A DNA stretch of 64,000 bases from Cinnamomum chago (lineage: Eukaryota > Streptophyta > Magnoliopsida > Laurales > Lauraceae): assembly GCA_038049695.1 (NCBI GenBank), contig CP142458.1, positions 64,761,501 through 64,825,500 of the forward strand, given 5' to 3'. The notes beneath the pieces were generated by a model. That model had not been told where the DNA came from. It saw only the letters and a program-made list of their open reading frames with translations, and did no database searches. A program made the translations under genes and the position numbers. Each line of letters begins with the position of its first letter. Within the stretch, counting starts at the first letter, position 1. Shown here one piece after another: positions 11,050-22,055 of the stretch.

Positions 11050-12700
11050 GATCAAAATCCACGCATGTCGGATTTAGAAAAAGCTTATGATATGGTAGAT
11101 TGGGGTTTCCTTCAATATATGATGGAAAGAATGGGGTTTGGATATAAATGGCGTAAATGGATTCAGAGTTGTGTATCTTCAGCTCATTTTTCTATAATGG
11201 TGAATGGTTCTCCTAAAGGTTATTTCAAGAGTTCCCGCGGTATCCGACAATGTGATCCTTTGTCTCCTATGCTGTTTGTTCTTATTGTGGAAGCCTTGAA
11301 TGTCTTACTGGAGAAAACTAGACGGACGAGTTTAATTACAGGATTATTTGCTATTGATGATTCTGGTTTGGAGGTAACACACTTGCAATTTGCAGATGAT
11401 TCTATTATTTTCTGTAATGCTTCTCTAGATGAGGTTTAATGGTTTGAACTTTTGTCGGGGCTTCGAATCAATTATGGCAAATGTGAGTTTATAGGTGTCC
11501 GATTGGCAGCTAGTCAGGTTGCTACTCTGGCTAATGCTTTTGGTTGCAGAGTTGGCAAATTGCCTTCTAATTATCTAGGGATACCCTTATGCTTGGGAAT
11601 TCCCAAGAGTTCAATGTGAATTCCCAAGGTTTTGGGACTCTTCAATACCTCCTCGAGTATTAGCTTTTTGTTGGGTGGCGAGGTCTCATAAAATTCTTAC
11701 TTTAGACAAGTTGAGGAGGCGTAAGCATTATATTGTTAATAGGTGTCCTATGTGTCTACAGGATGAGGAATCTGAACATCATTTGCTTATCCATTGTGTT
11801 TTTGCTCATAAAGTGTGGTCTGCAATTCTTAAAGAGTTTGATATGCAATGGGTAATGCCCTTGAAAGTCGTGGATCTTTTTCATAAATGGCTTCTACGAA
11901 CCAAATATGTTCGTATGAGAATTCTTTGGAAGGTGGTGTTGTATGCGATCTGTTAGAAAAACTGGTTGGCAAGGAATAATCGTGTTTTAAAAAAATAAGA
12001 GTAACTCGGTGGAGGATGTTGTTGCATCTATTAATCTGGTCTGTTTCAGAGTGGGTGTTTTTAAGAAAAGAGTTTAAAGGGGTGTGTTTGGAGGATTTAA
12101 GTAGATTATGGGCAGCTCATTTTCAAGGTGGGCGGGTCTCTACATTTTTAAATAGTGTTTCTTGGGAATGTCCTCTTGAGGGTTTTTTCAAATTTAACTT
12201 TGATGGAAGTTATGTTCAAGCCATTGGAAGAGGTGGTATTGGAGGTGTCATTAAAGACTGAAATGACATTATTGTAAGGAATTTTTTTTAGACCGGTAGA
12301 TTCTCTAGATGCTAATGAATCTGAAATGAATGCTTTTTTGGTTAGTTGCCATGAGCTGTGTAAGATGAAAGTTTCTAAAATTATTATTGAAGGAGATTCA
12401 TTTTCTGTCATTTAGTGGAACTTAGGCAATTGTTCTTATCCTTGGCAGTTGTCTGATGTAGTGCAGGAAGTGCAAGATATCTTGAGTCACTTGGATGCTG
12501 CCCTTTATCATGTGTTACGTAAGGCCAATGATTCGGCTGATATCCTCGCTATGGAAGGAGTGCTTCGCTAAGGAAGGAGTGCTTCATCCTTCTTTATCCT
12601 TTGATGTATAATTTTTTATGAGTTTCCTCCAGTACCTTATTCTTTTGGATTTTCCCTCTTATTAATAAATTTTACTGTCTTTAAAAAAATAAAGAAAAAA
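11050..12700 (+). mobile_element. decayed L1-type LINE, 5'-truncated
   Basis: A non-LTR retrotransposon fragment with three domains in the expected order. The reverse transcriptase part (11065-11439) has a KAYDMVDW motif, SRGIRQCDPLSP and the catalytic FADD (11389-11400). A zinc-binding RT-associated domain follows at 11675-11956 (RCPMCLQDEESEHHLLIHC). An RNase H-like part follows at about 12180-12560 (FKFNFDGS.., later IIIEGDS). The end is marked by an A-rich tail at about 12684-12700. It lacks the endonuclease and the first part of the RT. About 80-100 codons are missing between RT and zinc domain at about 11,600, where YLGIPL runs into unrelated frame. Stops and frame changes make it non-functional. 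Confidence 0.88.
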
Positions 12701-14436
12701 AGCAGAAGTCCTAAAGCACTTAGAATTAATAAATCCTCTCCATCAATCTAATCATAGCCAACTAACTAAAGTATTAATTAAATAATTTTGAACCAAAGAA
12801 ATTGCTTAAAGTAAATTTTAGAAAGAAAGAAAGAAACAGGAAGGTTTGTTGGGTTAAAAATCCCTTGGACATCCAATTTGGAGAGTTCTCATCTCTCTCT
12901 TACAAAAGCTTAACCCTTTTTGTGACTCTTGCTTTCTTTCAAAAATAAAAAAATAAAAAAATTACACTTCTAATAGGATTAGAAGTGCTTGGACACTACC
13001 TCCTTGGTGGGATTGGTCCCTCTTTGTTGGGTACAAAATTTTCATGTCTATGGAACTTGTATGATCCTTTATCTTGGTGAACCCTAAAGTCGACCCACCA
13101 TAGTTAAGGCTCAATTTATTTTCTTTTAGGGCCACATTGAACTTCAAGATATTTGTACTCATTTTATGCCTATTTAAATTCAAAATTAAGGCCTTATGTT
13201 TGATTGGACCTCAAATTTTTATTTTTTTTTATAACGATTGGACCTCAATTTAAGTGAACTAAAAACCCATTATGCCCAATCTAATTGATCCAACAACACA
13301 GGATCCATGAATTTTTTTATCACAAAAACTTTAATATTAGAAGCCATTCATATCCCACACATTCACATGAAAAGATATTCCCCAAGTTTTTATTTCATTG
13401 GAATTGATATGCACTCTTAGATTGATTAATGTAAAGGCACAGTTTCTTTTTTGTATATTAAACTGATCCTCACAAATACTTCTTCTTCTTCTTTTTGGGT
13501 TGGTGTGCTGTTTCAATTAAAGTTTTAAATCAATCAAAGGTGACATCAAATGGGTCAACAATGCTACAATCAAATGGAGCAATCTCTTGAATTTGGTGTC
13601 CATCAAATTTTAATGGGGAATCTTCTTTTCTGATTTATTATGTATACACACTACCATTTTAATGGGGAATCTTCTTTTCAAACCATTTAATCATATAGTT
13701 AGCTTCTTTTAATCGGCATGTAATAGTGCATGGTTTGCAAACACTATTAATTCCCCATTAATTGCAATTAAAAGAAGTGCATGTAAAAGAATTGCACTAT
13801 TACAAAAATGGTTTGAAAGGTTTATGCAAATAATGGCTAGCCTCTGGATCCCAAGTAGGCCTTCCTATGATCAAGTTCAAATTACTCGCACTCACTGTTC
13901 CTTGCGAGTTCCTGGGTCGGGTCGGGCCTGGATCTGAAATTTGATCGTGTTTAATATTTGGGTCGGGCTTGGATTGAGTGATAAGAAGCCCTAATTTGGT
14001 CCAACTTGTCCCAAAGCTTGTACTATAGTGAATGTTTAGACCGAACAAGTGATAGGAAGCAGGCTCAGCCATAGGCTTAATGGAAGGGCTTCAGCCTGGT
14101 ATGTTTGAGGCAGATTGGGGTTGGGCCAATAACTTATGGGCTGTGTCAGGCTTGATCCAGATATAAGCTTGTGTTTCTAAAGTCAAACCAAGACTGGATA
14201 TCCCCACCCGGCCATAAACATCTTGTTTATAAATTAGCACTCACTCAAATTCGACCAATGTGCTTATGAAAATATAGCGTTCAATTCATGTTCAAAACTC
14301 AAATTGAGCAACGTCCACTCAAATAGCAACGTCCACTCAAATGGCCCAATTATAAAGGTGTGTAGAATATGGATGTCCGACTATATTATATAATGTGAAT
14401 ATGTATAGTGAACTTCACATAAGTTAGATAGTCATT
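12701..14436. other. intergenic, repeat-like, no gene
   Basis: No protein similarity seen. At about 13,910-14,200 there is GGGTCGGG/CCGGGT-type sequence like that of the hAT non-autonomous elements further on, but no paired ends or target duplication were found. A short direct repeat (TTTTAATGGGGAATCTTCTTTTC) occurs at about 13607 and 13657. Confidence 0.45.
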
Positions 14437-14764
14437 GAGCCTGTTTTGAAAGGCAAAAAATAGAGTAGAGTGAAGTTAAATGGCCCCTAACAGTCTAAAA
14501 TTTCAACTCTACTCCATTTGGGTGAGTCTGTCCCGATAAATGAAGTAATGTTGTGAGTCACATGTATTGCATTTCACTTCAACTCTAAATACTTCCATTT
14601 CCTTGAGTATAAGTGTATTTTACTCCAAACCGTAACTTCAAAATAAGCATCCAAATGAAGTAAAGTGAAGTACTCTACTTTAACTTCAACCTACTTCTCT
14701 TCACTCCACTCCACATGTGAAATCAATTTTATTTTACTCCACTCATCATTTATCCAAACAGCCC
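14437..14764. mobile_element. candidate Tourist/Harbinger-like MITE
   Basis: The left end GAGCCTGTTTTGAAAGGC and the right end, read on minus as AGGGCTGTTTGGATAAATG, are similar inverted repeats of the GGGC(C)TGTTTGG type seen in plant Tourist elements. Internal sequence is rich in complementary GAAGTAAAGTGAAG and CTTCACTCCACTC motifs. The right end is followed by TAA, but the left flank does not match it exactly, so the boundary is uncertain. Confidence 0.45.
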
Positions 14765-15168
14765 TAAAATTTTATGATATATATTCTACCTTCAAATTCA
14801 AGGGACATCTTATACATTTTTTAGTTATTATTTTATTACTTTAATTATTAATAATTAAAAAAATTTAAATGTGCTTTAAAAAAGAAGTGGGTGGGTGGGT
14901 GGCCTGCTACCAACAGATGTTTCATCCTGGCACATGTATTATGGAGGACTAGGGCTAAAGGTTGGGCGTTGAAGTTTAGCCAGACAAAAGTTCAGGTGGT
15001 TAGTGCATTGAGGTGATGCAGATCATTCATGTGCTGCTCAGTACCTTGATGAATGTGTCACCAATTTCTTTTCTCTGGAATTGTGAATAATTGCCTTTCC
15101 ATCATCCTATTAAATCAAATTACAGAATAGTGATCAGATTTTCATCTTTTTTATCTTGAAAAATCTCA
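14765..15168. other. intergenic, nothing recognised
   Basis: AT-rich sequence with a short GTGG microsatellite near 14,888. No gene seen. Confidence 0.45.
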
Positions 15169-15341
15169 AGGGGTAGCTCAGTTAGTTTAGGATCACGGTT
15201 TGCACCTGAAAATTATGGGTTCGAAACTGTACTACCAGACTAGGGCCACAATGAAATTTTACCCGGCTTTCTCTCCTGAACCCGTTGGAATTATTCTGAC
15301 CTAAAGGATTGGAAACCCTGCATTATCATTAAAAAAAAAAA
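15169..15341 (+). mobile_element. tRNA-derived SINE, family A
   Basis: A complete copy. The tRNA-like head has an A box (GGTAGCTCAGTTAG) and a B box (GGGTTCGAAACT). The body ends with the family tail (CCTAAAGGATTGGAAACCCT..CATTATCATT) and an A-run. Several substitutions against the 52-kb copy, and the absence of a clear target duplication, suggest an older insertion. Confidence 0.85.
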
Positions 15342-16204
15342 TGGAATGCAAGTTGCATTGTACATTTGCATAATTCCATGTCGATCCATGTTTAGATAAA
15401 GGAGCATTAATGCCAAATTCACATGGTGCTTGGGGGCAATGTAGAATTTATTTTGGGTATCCAACAATAGGGGCAGTTGCAGACCTATGATTTTCATTAG
15501 AGGAGGGCTATCAATGGTTAATTGAAAAGATCTCCAAGGTTATCTTGACAAACCACCTAAAGAAGAAAAATAACAATGGAAAATAACCCACCTAAAAAAC
15601 GTGTGATTGAGAGTCATTTAAAGTAGAGAAATTGCACAAAGACAACTTCAACATCGAGACATGAAATATATAAAAGCAAAATGAGAGGATGCATTTTACT
15701 GAGAAAACATAAAAATCGAAAATCAAACTTTACAATTTAAAATAGGAGTTTTTTCTTAACTTGATAATAGTGGAGAAGAATATGAGACGCATCATATAAA
15801 TTCTATCACACTTAACACACATTTGTGTAAGCGATTGAAATCATCTTTAAAAGGAATACAACATTGTACTTTCTCCATGGACTCGCAGTGTAAAGAACTT
15901 GGAGGTCCAAGGACATGAGGTATTATATTTGGTGTAGCCATACAATTTTTCTATAAGGTGCAAAAACCATTTTGAAAGTAATCATCCAAAGAGTTAAAAA
16001 AAAAAAAATAAAAAAAAAAAATCCTTTGTACCCTTTTCGGTTCGTTTTCATTTATAAATCCACAACAAAGAGAATAATATGTATACTATTCCCAGACCAG
16101 TAAACACCAAACTACTTTCCTACCATTTTGGGGATTGTTTGAGTTGAGAATTGAGGGAAGGAGGGAGAGAGACCAAGACACAGTTCTTTTGAAATGGAGG
16201 GAAG
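15342..16204. other. intergenic, no gene recognised
   Basis: AT-rich. Contains an A-run at about 15,996-16,021. Nothing supportable. Confidence 0.45.
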
Positions 16205-16477
16205 CTACCATGGGTTTTTTTAAGTGGGGGCTAGGCCAGATCAGCCTCATAGTCCTTCGGGCTTTTTCGAGGTTGGTGGGGGATGAAGCCCCAGACACAG
16301 ATATGTGAGCCCACCCATGCATAGTGGCTGAGACCCCACCATGGGGTGAGGCGAGGGTAGTAGACCTCAGGTGAGGTGAGAGAGCCTCGGGTGAGGGAAT
16401 GCGGTATGTCCAGAATTCGAACCCTAGACAGCCAAGTAAGACCTGACACCTTTTACCACTGGGGTAAGAGTCTGGTG
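16205..16477 (-). mobile_element. tRNA-derived SINE, family B
   Basis: On the minus strand the head reads CTTACCCCAGTGGTAAAAGG (A-box-like), then about 30 bp later AGGGTTCGAATTC (B-box-like), then a body with CCTCACCCGAGGC and GGTCTACTACCCTCGCCTCA. A related + strand copy is at 21276. The family is distinct from family A in head and body. Confidence 0.65.
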
Positions 16478-16490
16478 TTCTTGAAAAACC

Positions 16491-16565
16491 TTAAGCGAGG
16501 GAGATTTATTCTCTAGCTGTTCTTGAATAACATGAACATATGCATACATTAAGCGAGGGAGATTT
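16491..16565. repeat. 58-bp spaced direct repeat
   Basis: TTAAGCGAGGGAGATTT occurs at 16491-16507 and again at 16549-16565. It adjoins the family-B SINE and may mark a small local duplication. Confidence 0.6.
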
Positions 16566-16872
16566 GATTGCAAATCGATTCTCAATTTTGAAATAAATCT
16601 TAATTTTGACGAGGGTCCACTTAATTTTAAGAGATGGAAATGAGCAAGACTCTTCCTTTTGATTATGGTGTGCAATAATCCTCCAGTTTTCCAATGTATC
16701 CGGTAGCATAATTCTTTCAATGTCTGTATTTGAGTTGAGTGAAATTGAAGTTTATTTGAGCTGGACTTGGACCACTATTAGCTTGATTGTAGAATGTCCA
16801 TTTTAAAACATATGATATGTTTGACAACATGGAGATTGGTGATATATAAAAAAATGTGTAAAAAAAAAAAAA

Positions 16873-16999
16873 CCGCACTACCACACCGGAGCTACAGGGG
16901 AGTTTATCTGGTTTTCTTCTGGACACGAAGGGATTAGTCCAACCCAAAGGATTGGGAACCCTCTGACAGCAAAAAAAAAAAAAAAAAAGAAAAAAAAAA
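16873..16999 (+). mobile_element. tRNA-derived SINE, family A, 5'-truncated
   Basis: Begins inside the family body (CCGCACTACCACACCGG), directly after an A-run, and continues through GGGATTAGTCCAACCCAAAG to GACAGC and a long A-tail. The tRNA-like head with its A and B boxes is missing. GTGTAAAA flanks both sides (before 16872 and at about 17000), a likely target duplication. Confidence 0.8.
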
Positions 17000-17345
17000 G
17001 TGTAAAACACTTTTCTGTAAATAATTTAATATGTGGTGCTAAAGTAATGAATTTGAAGCAGTATAAGTCAATTTCATTTCATTAATGTACCTCAATTATT
17101 ATGGCATAAGATTAGCCTCAAAATATGAAGGTTTTTTTAATTGTAAAAAATCATGTTTCGTTATTTAAGCAGAGGTCGTGATCCATTGTCATTTAATGGA
17201 GACTATTTGTTCAAAATGAGCTTCCATCCTGTCATTATAATATAGTGGGATTGTCAGAATAATTTTGACTGGCAACAACTTGACATGATGAGCATCTTTC
17301 CCTCAAAGGACCCTCCTTCATAGATTGGCCTCCTAGTTTGGTGAG
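17000..17345. other. intergenic, nothing recognised
   Basis: AT-rich with no paired repeats or coding signal. Confidence 0.4.
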
Positions 17346-17353
17346 GGTGGGAA

Positions 17354-18904
17354 TAGAGATGTCAAATGGGCCGGCCGGCCCGAACCAGCCCACCAGTCAA
17401 CGGGCCGTGCCGAGGAGGCTGGGCCCATTTGGCCCGGGCCCGCTAGGCCCGCCTGGCATGTGGGCTGCCCTCTGTTGCCAGCCAGGGACGGCCCGCCCAA
17501 AAGTGACTTTTTAAAAAAAATTGTCCATTTTAACCCCTCTCCCATGCGAACATTCCCATAGGATAAAATTTTACTAAACCACATACACCAAATACTTGCA
17601 ATTGGCCAACATGAGATTTTTTTTTTTTTTTTTAATGAAAATAGTAGGAAATGCCTATTGGCAAAGAAACATGTGGGTGTGACTTCCTTACTACATTGAC
17701 ATGCCCCATCCCCCAGCAATGATATGACCATTTTTGGACTGGCACTTGCATTTCCAGAGGTTGGGTTGGACCCCGTTTGCATCCCCCTTTGGCTAGGATG
17801 ATACTTTTATTAATTAGTTTAATTTGATGACCTTTGAATTTAGTGTACATATTGCAAATTCTATATCTTTACTATCATAATGGGGCTATCTTTGCTTAAT
17901 TAATTCAGTTCCTTCCCATCTACCAGCTGGGCCTTGAATTGAAATTGATCCTTTTTCTCTTTTCTTTTTCTTTTTTTTTTTTACTTTAGTTGACTTATGA
18001 TTTTATTGTAATAAATTTGCATGATGTTCAAATATCATTAAACACTGAGGATTGGTAATTAAAGACTAAGATTATTTGATTGGCTTGATATTGTCCATTC
18101 CACTCATTCACATTCAAGTAGATTTTTCATTGTCATTCCTTACTTGATTATCATGCGTTTATGTGGGCTTTATTGGGTCTTTTTTTACTCCTCATGAGTT
18201 GGAGCCCAAAAATCACCTTATTTAGGCTTTGTATCTTCATAGGGTTGGCCCATTAGTTGGTTGGGCTTCCTTGGCAAGCAAGTTTTTCATGCATGGGTGT
18301 GAAAAAGGCACTTTTTAAATGGGTGATGTATTATTTGCCTTCTTTATTGTTGTTGTCCACCATGGAGGTTGGTGATGGCTGTATCAATATGATGACAACA
18401 ATGTGTGTGCAGTGAAGCTTTATATTTTCATACATACGTTCTCATCTAACCGTTAAAAGAGGTGGGTGCACCTATGAAAAGGTAGACATCTTCTTAAAAT
18501 AAAAGCTTCCATCGGTTTGATGGGGACACCACCCATGCAAACACTTCCGTTGGAGAAATTTCCACTAAACTTTAGAACAAGATCACACATGAAATTGGCC
18601 AATATGAGCTCTTTTTTTTCTTAAATTAAAATAGGAGGAGAGACCTATTGACCAAGAGAGTGGGAAAGAGCAAGAGTAACAACAATAAAATTATGTGTGC
18701 ATGACAAAGAAAGGGAGGTAACAATTTTAGCACCACGTGAAAGCTGTCTATTATTAATTGAACCCGCTCGTGTTGGGTATTAGTGTTATTTCTAAAAAAA
18801 TGAAAAAAAAAAAGGCCCGCTGGCCCTCCTGGCCCGGCCAGCTCCAGCCCGCCCCATGGCGGGCCGTGCCAGCACGGCCTGGCCCGGCCCGTTTGACATC
18901 TCTA
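17354..18904. mobile_element. non-autonomous hAT element, 1551 bp
   Basis: The left end is TAGAGATGTCAAATGGGCC. The right end, on the minus strand, reads TAGAGATGTCAAACGGGCC, differing at one position. Flanks are GGTGGGAA (17346-17353) and GGTAGGAA (18905-18912), an 8-bp target duplication with one mismatch. The subterminal ~100 bp at each end is dense in GGCCC/GGGCC motifs, as expected for hAT transposase binding regions. No transposase sequence is recognisable inside. The TIR is nearly identical to the left end of the transposase-bearing element at 22463, which could have mobilised it. Confidence 0.87.
17540..18660. repeat. direct repeats inside the hAT element
   Basis: About 130 bp at 17540-17670 (CCCATGCGAACATTCCC, ATTGGCCAACATGAGA, a T-run, AGGAAATGCCTATTGGCAAAG) recurs in diverged form at about 18530-18660 (CCCATGCAAACACTTCC, ATTGGCCAATATGAGC, a T-run, GGAGAGACCTATTGACCAAG). 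The element therefore holds an internal duplication about 990 bp apart. Confidence 0.65.
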
Positions 18905-18912
18905 GGTAGGAA

Positions 18913-19454
18913 TGTAAATGGGTTGAGTGGATGATCCGAGCCTAGAAGCTGACCTGGTCTAATGACCTGCACCGACATTTGAAAACTAGCTGGAGAATAA
19001 AATTTGAAATTAGGGATAAAAAATTGTGGGGGATTCTATAAAGAGGTGAGACATATTGTTAATAGCAATGTTTTTGTGTTTTTTATAGCTCAGCACAGGT
19101 AAGGACTCAAGGGTGTGAGTGCCTATACATGTGAGGAGAGAAAACCCGCAAATACGGGAAATGAGAACTCGTACATCCAGGAGTGAGGGGTGACCAGGGC
19201 ATTCATCCTTGATCATCCGGTGAGAGGCACATGCAGTTCACTCGTAGGAGAACATTCTGCTTCTAATCCTTCTAATATAAAGGGCAAAAGTTGAACTTCA
19301 ATGTTCCGAGTACGAATCGATTGGATAAATGACCTAGGCCCCTGAATCAATTGGACCTAAAAAGAAGAGTCCACGTGTGAAAGTTTTGGGTTAAATCCTG
19401 TTTGTAAGAGGGGAATCCAGGTCCATTACCAACCCAAGGTAAGAGTAGCAAGTG
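18913..19454. other. intergenic, possible hAT fragment
   Basis: Starts in TAGGAATGTAAATGGGTTG (from 18907), which matches an end of the 19463 hAT-type element. No partner end is found, so this may be a truncated relative. No coding signal. Confidence 0.4.
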
Positions 19455-19462
19455 AATGGGTG

Positions 19463-19836
19463 TAGGGTTGTAAACGGGTTGGTTCCGGTCCCGGTCCATG
19501 GAGGAATAGGAACCGGAACCGTTAAGGGAAAGGTGGAACTGGATCTGGACCCAAAACCGTTTTGGAATTGGTTTTTTGGCTCTGAAACCAGAACCAGAAC
19601 CATATATGAGACGGGTCCGAGTTTAGGTAGAGAATGATATTAAAAAATATGGTTTTTAGGAGAGATTTTTGAAAAACGAGGTAATATGTCTAGTCTCGGG
19701 TCTACGGGTCCAAACTAAAGTGGAACTGGACCTTGATACATTTACTTATTGTGGCCTAAATAAGAACCTAGACTCGGTTTTTAATGAGTCGGAACCTCCG
19801 GATAATCAGAGAATCGGGAACCCATTTACATTCCTA
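19463..19836. mobile_element. non-autonomous hAT element, 374 bp
   Basis: The left end TAGGGTTGTAAACGGGTT and the right end, read on minus as TAGGAATGTAAATGGGTT, are imperfect TIRs. The flanks AATGGGTG (19455-19462) and GATGGGTG (19837-19844) match at 7 of 8 bases. The interior is rich in GGTTCCGGT/GGAACCGG motifs and has no transposase. Confidence 0.87.
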
Positions 19837-19913
19837 GATGGGTGGGATATTATTAAAATATAAGAGGTTGTGAGACTTCACCCTCACCCAACTAATAATA
19901 TCAATGTGACTAT

Positions 19914-20089
19914 GAGGGATAGCTCAGTTGGTCTAGGACCGTGGTTTGCTCCCGAATGTTGAAAGTTCCAAACTACACTATCACACTGGGGCCATAAGGG
20001 ATTTACCCGGCTCCCCCTGTGCCTGTAGGGATTAGTCCGGCCTAAAATGCTAGGACACCCTCCATAATAATAATAATAAGAAAAAAAAC
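19914..20089 (+). mobile_element. tRNA-derived SINE, family A
   Basis: Full-length. Head GGGATAGCTCAGTTGGTCTAGG (A box), diverged B box (AAAGTTCCAAACT), family body and a tail of TAATAATAATAATAAG and A-run. Target duplication ATATCAATGT at 19898-19907 and 20092-20101 confirms retroposition. Confidence 0.9.
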
Positions 20090-20520
20090 TGATATCAATG
20101 TTAAGTTTTTTTTCATATCAAAATGCATTCCCTGACCCGTGCGTGATGCTTTAACACTGGCTTGAGCCCACCAGCGTAAACTTCTGAGGATCCAAATTAA
20201 CTCTTTTCTAATGTGTATTTCAAGGGCCAGGTTAGCCAGAGTGGATCTGAGCCTGACCCACATAGTGCTAGATTTGGGCATTTTTTTTAGCCCTGTGGAC
20301 TTTACTCACCTAGTTCCTAATGTCCACTGATTGGGTCTAGGCCTTGATGATTTTAAGAGGTCCGACCTGACTCAGTCCAGCACATTTGGCACAAGGGGTC
20401 TCTGTGTTTTTTTTTTTTTTTTGCAAAGGGATTGATGACTAAACTCCTAGCAATTTGGACTTGGTGTGCATCCAAGTCTTAAAAATTTTGTCTCTCAGGA
20501 GTGGGGTAGCCGGGCCGGCC

Positions 20521-20568
<48 letters not shown>
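20521..20568. repeat. TA/CA microsatellite
   Basis: A (TA)n run passes directly into (CA)n. Confidence 0.95.
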
Positions 20569-21275
20569 ACAAAATAGTGTTAATTGAGACTATCAACAAA
20601 GGCCCATGCCCAAAAGTAAAAACATAAGAAGAGAATAATACTAAAAGGAAAATAAGTAAATACTATTGAAATTTAGAGTTTTCTTTGAAATACTATTGAA
20701 AAGAAAAACAATAAAAAATAAAGAAATATACTATGTAGATAAAAATAAGAGGATTTTACCGGAAAAATCCCCTAAGACTCGTTATAAGTCAAAAACGGCC
20801 TCAATGTCTTATAAAGACTAGTGGTCTTAGGGGCTTTGTTTGGGTTTTTTTTTTTTTTTTTTTTTTTTCTTTTCTTCTTTGAGTGGGGATATCCCTGCTC
20901 CTTTTACTTTAAAAATTTTCAAAACCCTTTTTTCTATTTTTGTTCTTCTCCCATTTTATCCCCACTCATTTACTTAGAATAAACTGCGATATCATCGCTC
21001 AACACCCAAAAAAAAAAAAAAAAGAAAAAGAAAAGAAAAAGAAATTGATGGCGATTTTTGCTTTTAACAAGTCTAAGGGGATTTTTCTGGTTAAATCCTC
21101 TAAAAATAAATAAATATATTGTGTATCTTGCTCTCACACGATCCTTCCCCACTGGCATTCGAGAAATCATTTAGAATATTAGAAAAGTATGAAGTAAGTT
21201 GATTGGGTTTTGAGAGAAATTAGGAAAATATTTAAAGAGATTTAATTTGTGTAATTAATAAGATATCGAGTTGAG
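20569..21275. other. intergenic, no gene recognised
   Basis: AT-rich, with a long T-run (about 20847-20868) and an A-run (about 21008-21023). No feature beyond low complexity. Confidence 0.45.
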
Positions 21276-21436
21276 AATGGCCTCTTACCTTAGTGGTGTA
21301 AGAGGCGTCACTTCTCACTTGGCTGTCACGAGTTCAGACCCTGAGAGTGTCACCTTTCCTCACTCGAGGGTAGGGTCACCTCACCGAAGACCCTACCGAA
21401 GGTCTACTACTCTCACTCGAGGGCAGAAGGGAAGAA
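21276..21436 (+). mobile_element. tRNA-derived SINE, family B
   Basis: Head TCTTACCTTAGTGGTGTAAGA (A-box-like) followed by CACGAGTTCAGACCC (diverged B box). The body has CCTCACTCGAGGG and GGTCTACTACTCTCACTCGA, matching the minus-strand copy at 16205-16477 in order. No A-tail or clear target duplication was found. Confidence 0.6.
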
Positions 21437-21582
21437 CCATATGATTGACAAGATTTTGGTAATTTGAATTGCTAAGTATTAGATGATGTGTAGATAATAT
21501 GAAAAGATTTTAAGGGAGGATGATATTCAAAGATGAGTGGTTTTAAATTAGAAGTAGGGATGCATGGACTCTATTTGGAAAG

Positions 21583-22055
21583 TAGGGATTCATATGGGCC
21601 GTTTGGAGGGGAAACCATCAACCAAACTGAACCCATCGGTTTTCTATTTTCCCAAATAGAACCGCACCGCCCATGTACTCAAATCGAACCGAATCGAAAG
21701 GAAACGGTTTGATCACATTTTTGTTTTGTTTTGTTTATTTTATTTATTTTCTCACAAAAGAAATGGTAGTTTAATTGGCGAGAGACGTTGGACTTAAAGT
21801 AACGGAGTGAGGGTTCGAGTCTTCTTTAAGTAATTTTTCATATTCCTTTTATATATTTTATAAAAAGCATATATTTATATAATTAGTTCGGTTCGGTTCG
21901 GTTTGAGCGATTTAATAGCACATTTAAATCGAAAACCGAACCAAATGGAACAGTTTAAAGGAAATCCGAGCAGCGACCGAACCAATCTACTACAAAACTA
22001 ATCCCCTGCATCGGATTCATCCGGATCGGTTTAGCCGTGTTTTTTTACACCCCTA
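21583..22055. mobile_element. non-autonomous hAT element, 473 bp
   Basis: A perfect 8-bp target duplication TTGGAAAG flanks it (21575-21582 and 22056-22063). The left end is TAGGGATTCATATGGGCC; the right end read on minus is TAGGGGTGTAAAAAAACACG. The interior carries GGTTCGGTTCGGTT and CCGAACC motifs like the element at 27748. A tRNA-like stretch inside (about 21766-21838, with AGGGTTCGAGTC) may be an older SINE fragment. Confidence 0.87.

Noticed and set aside
15169..15240. tRNA gene (A and B boxes present)
   Set aside because: The rest cannot form a cloverleaf with a clear anticodon arm and acceptor stem. The same head recurs in five other places with a common body and A-tail, so it is a SINE.
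21766..21838. independent SINE inside the 21583 hAT element
   Set aside because: There is a B-box-like AGGGTTCGAGTC and a weak A box, but no body, tail or duplication to confirm it.
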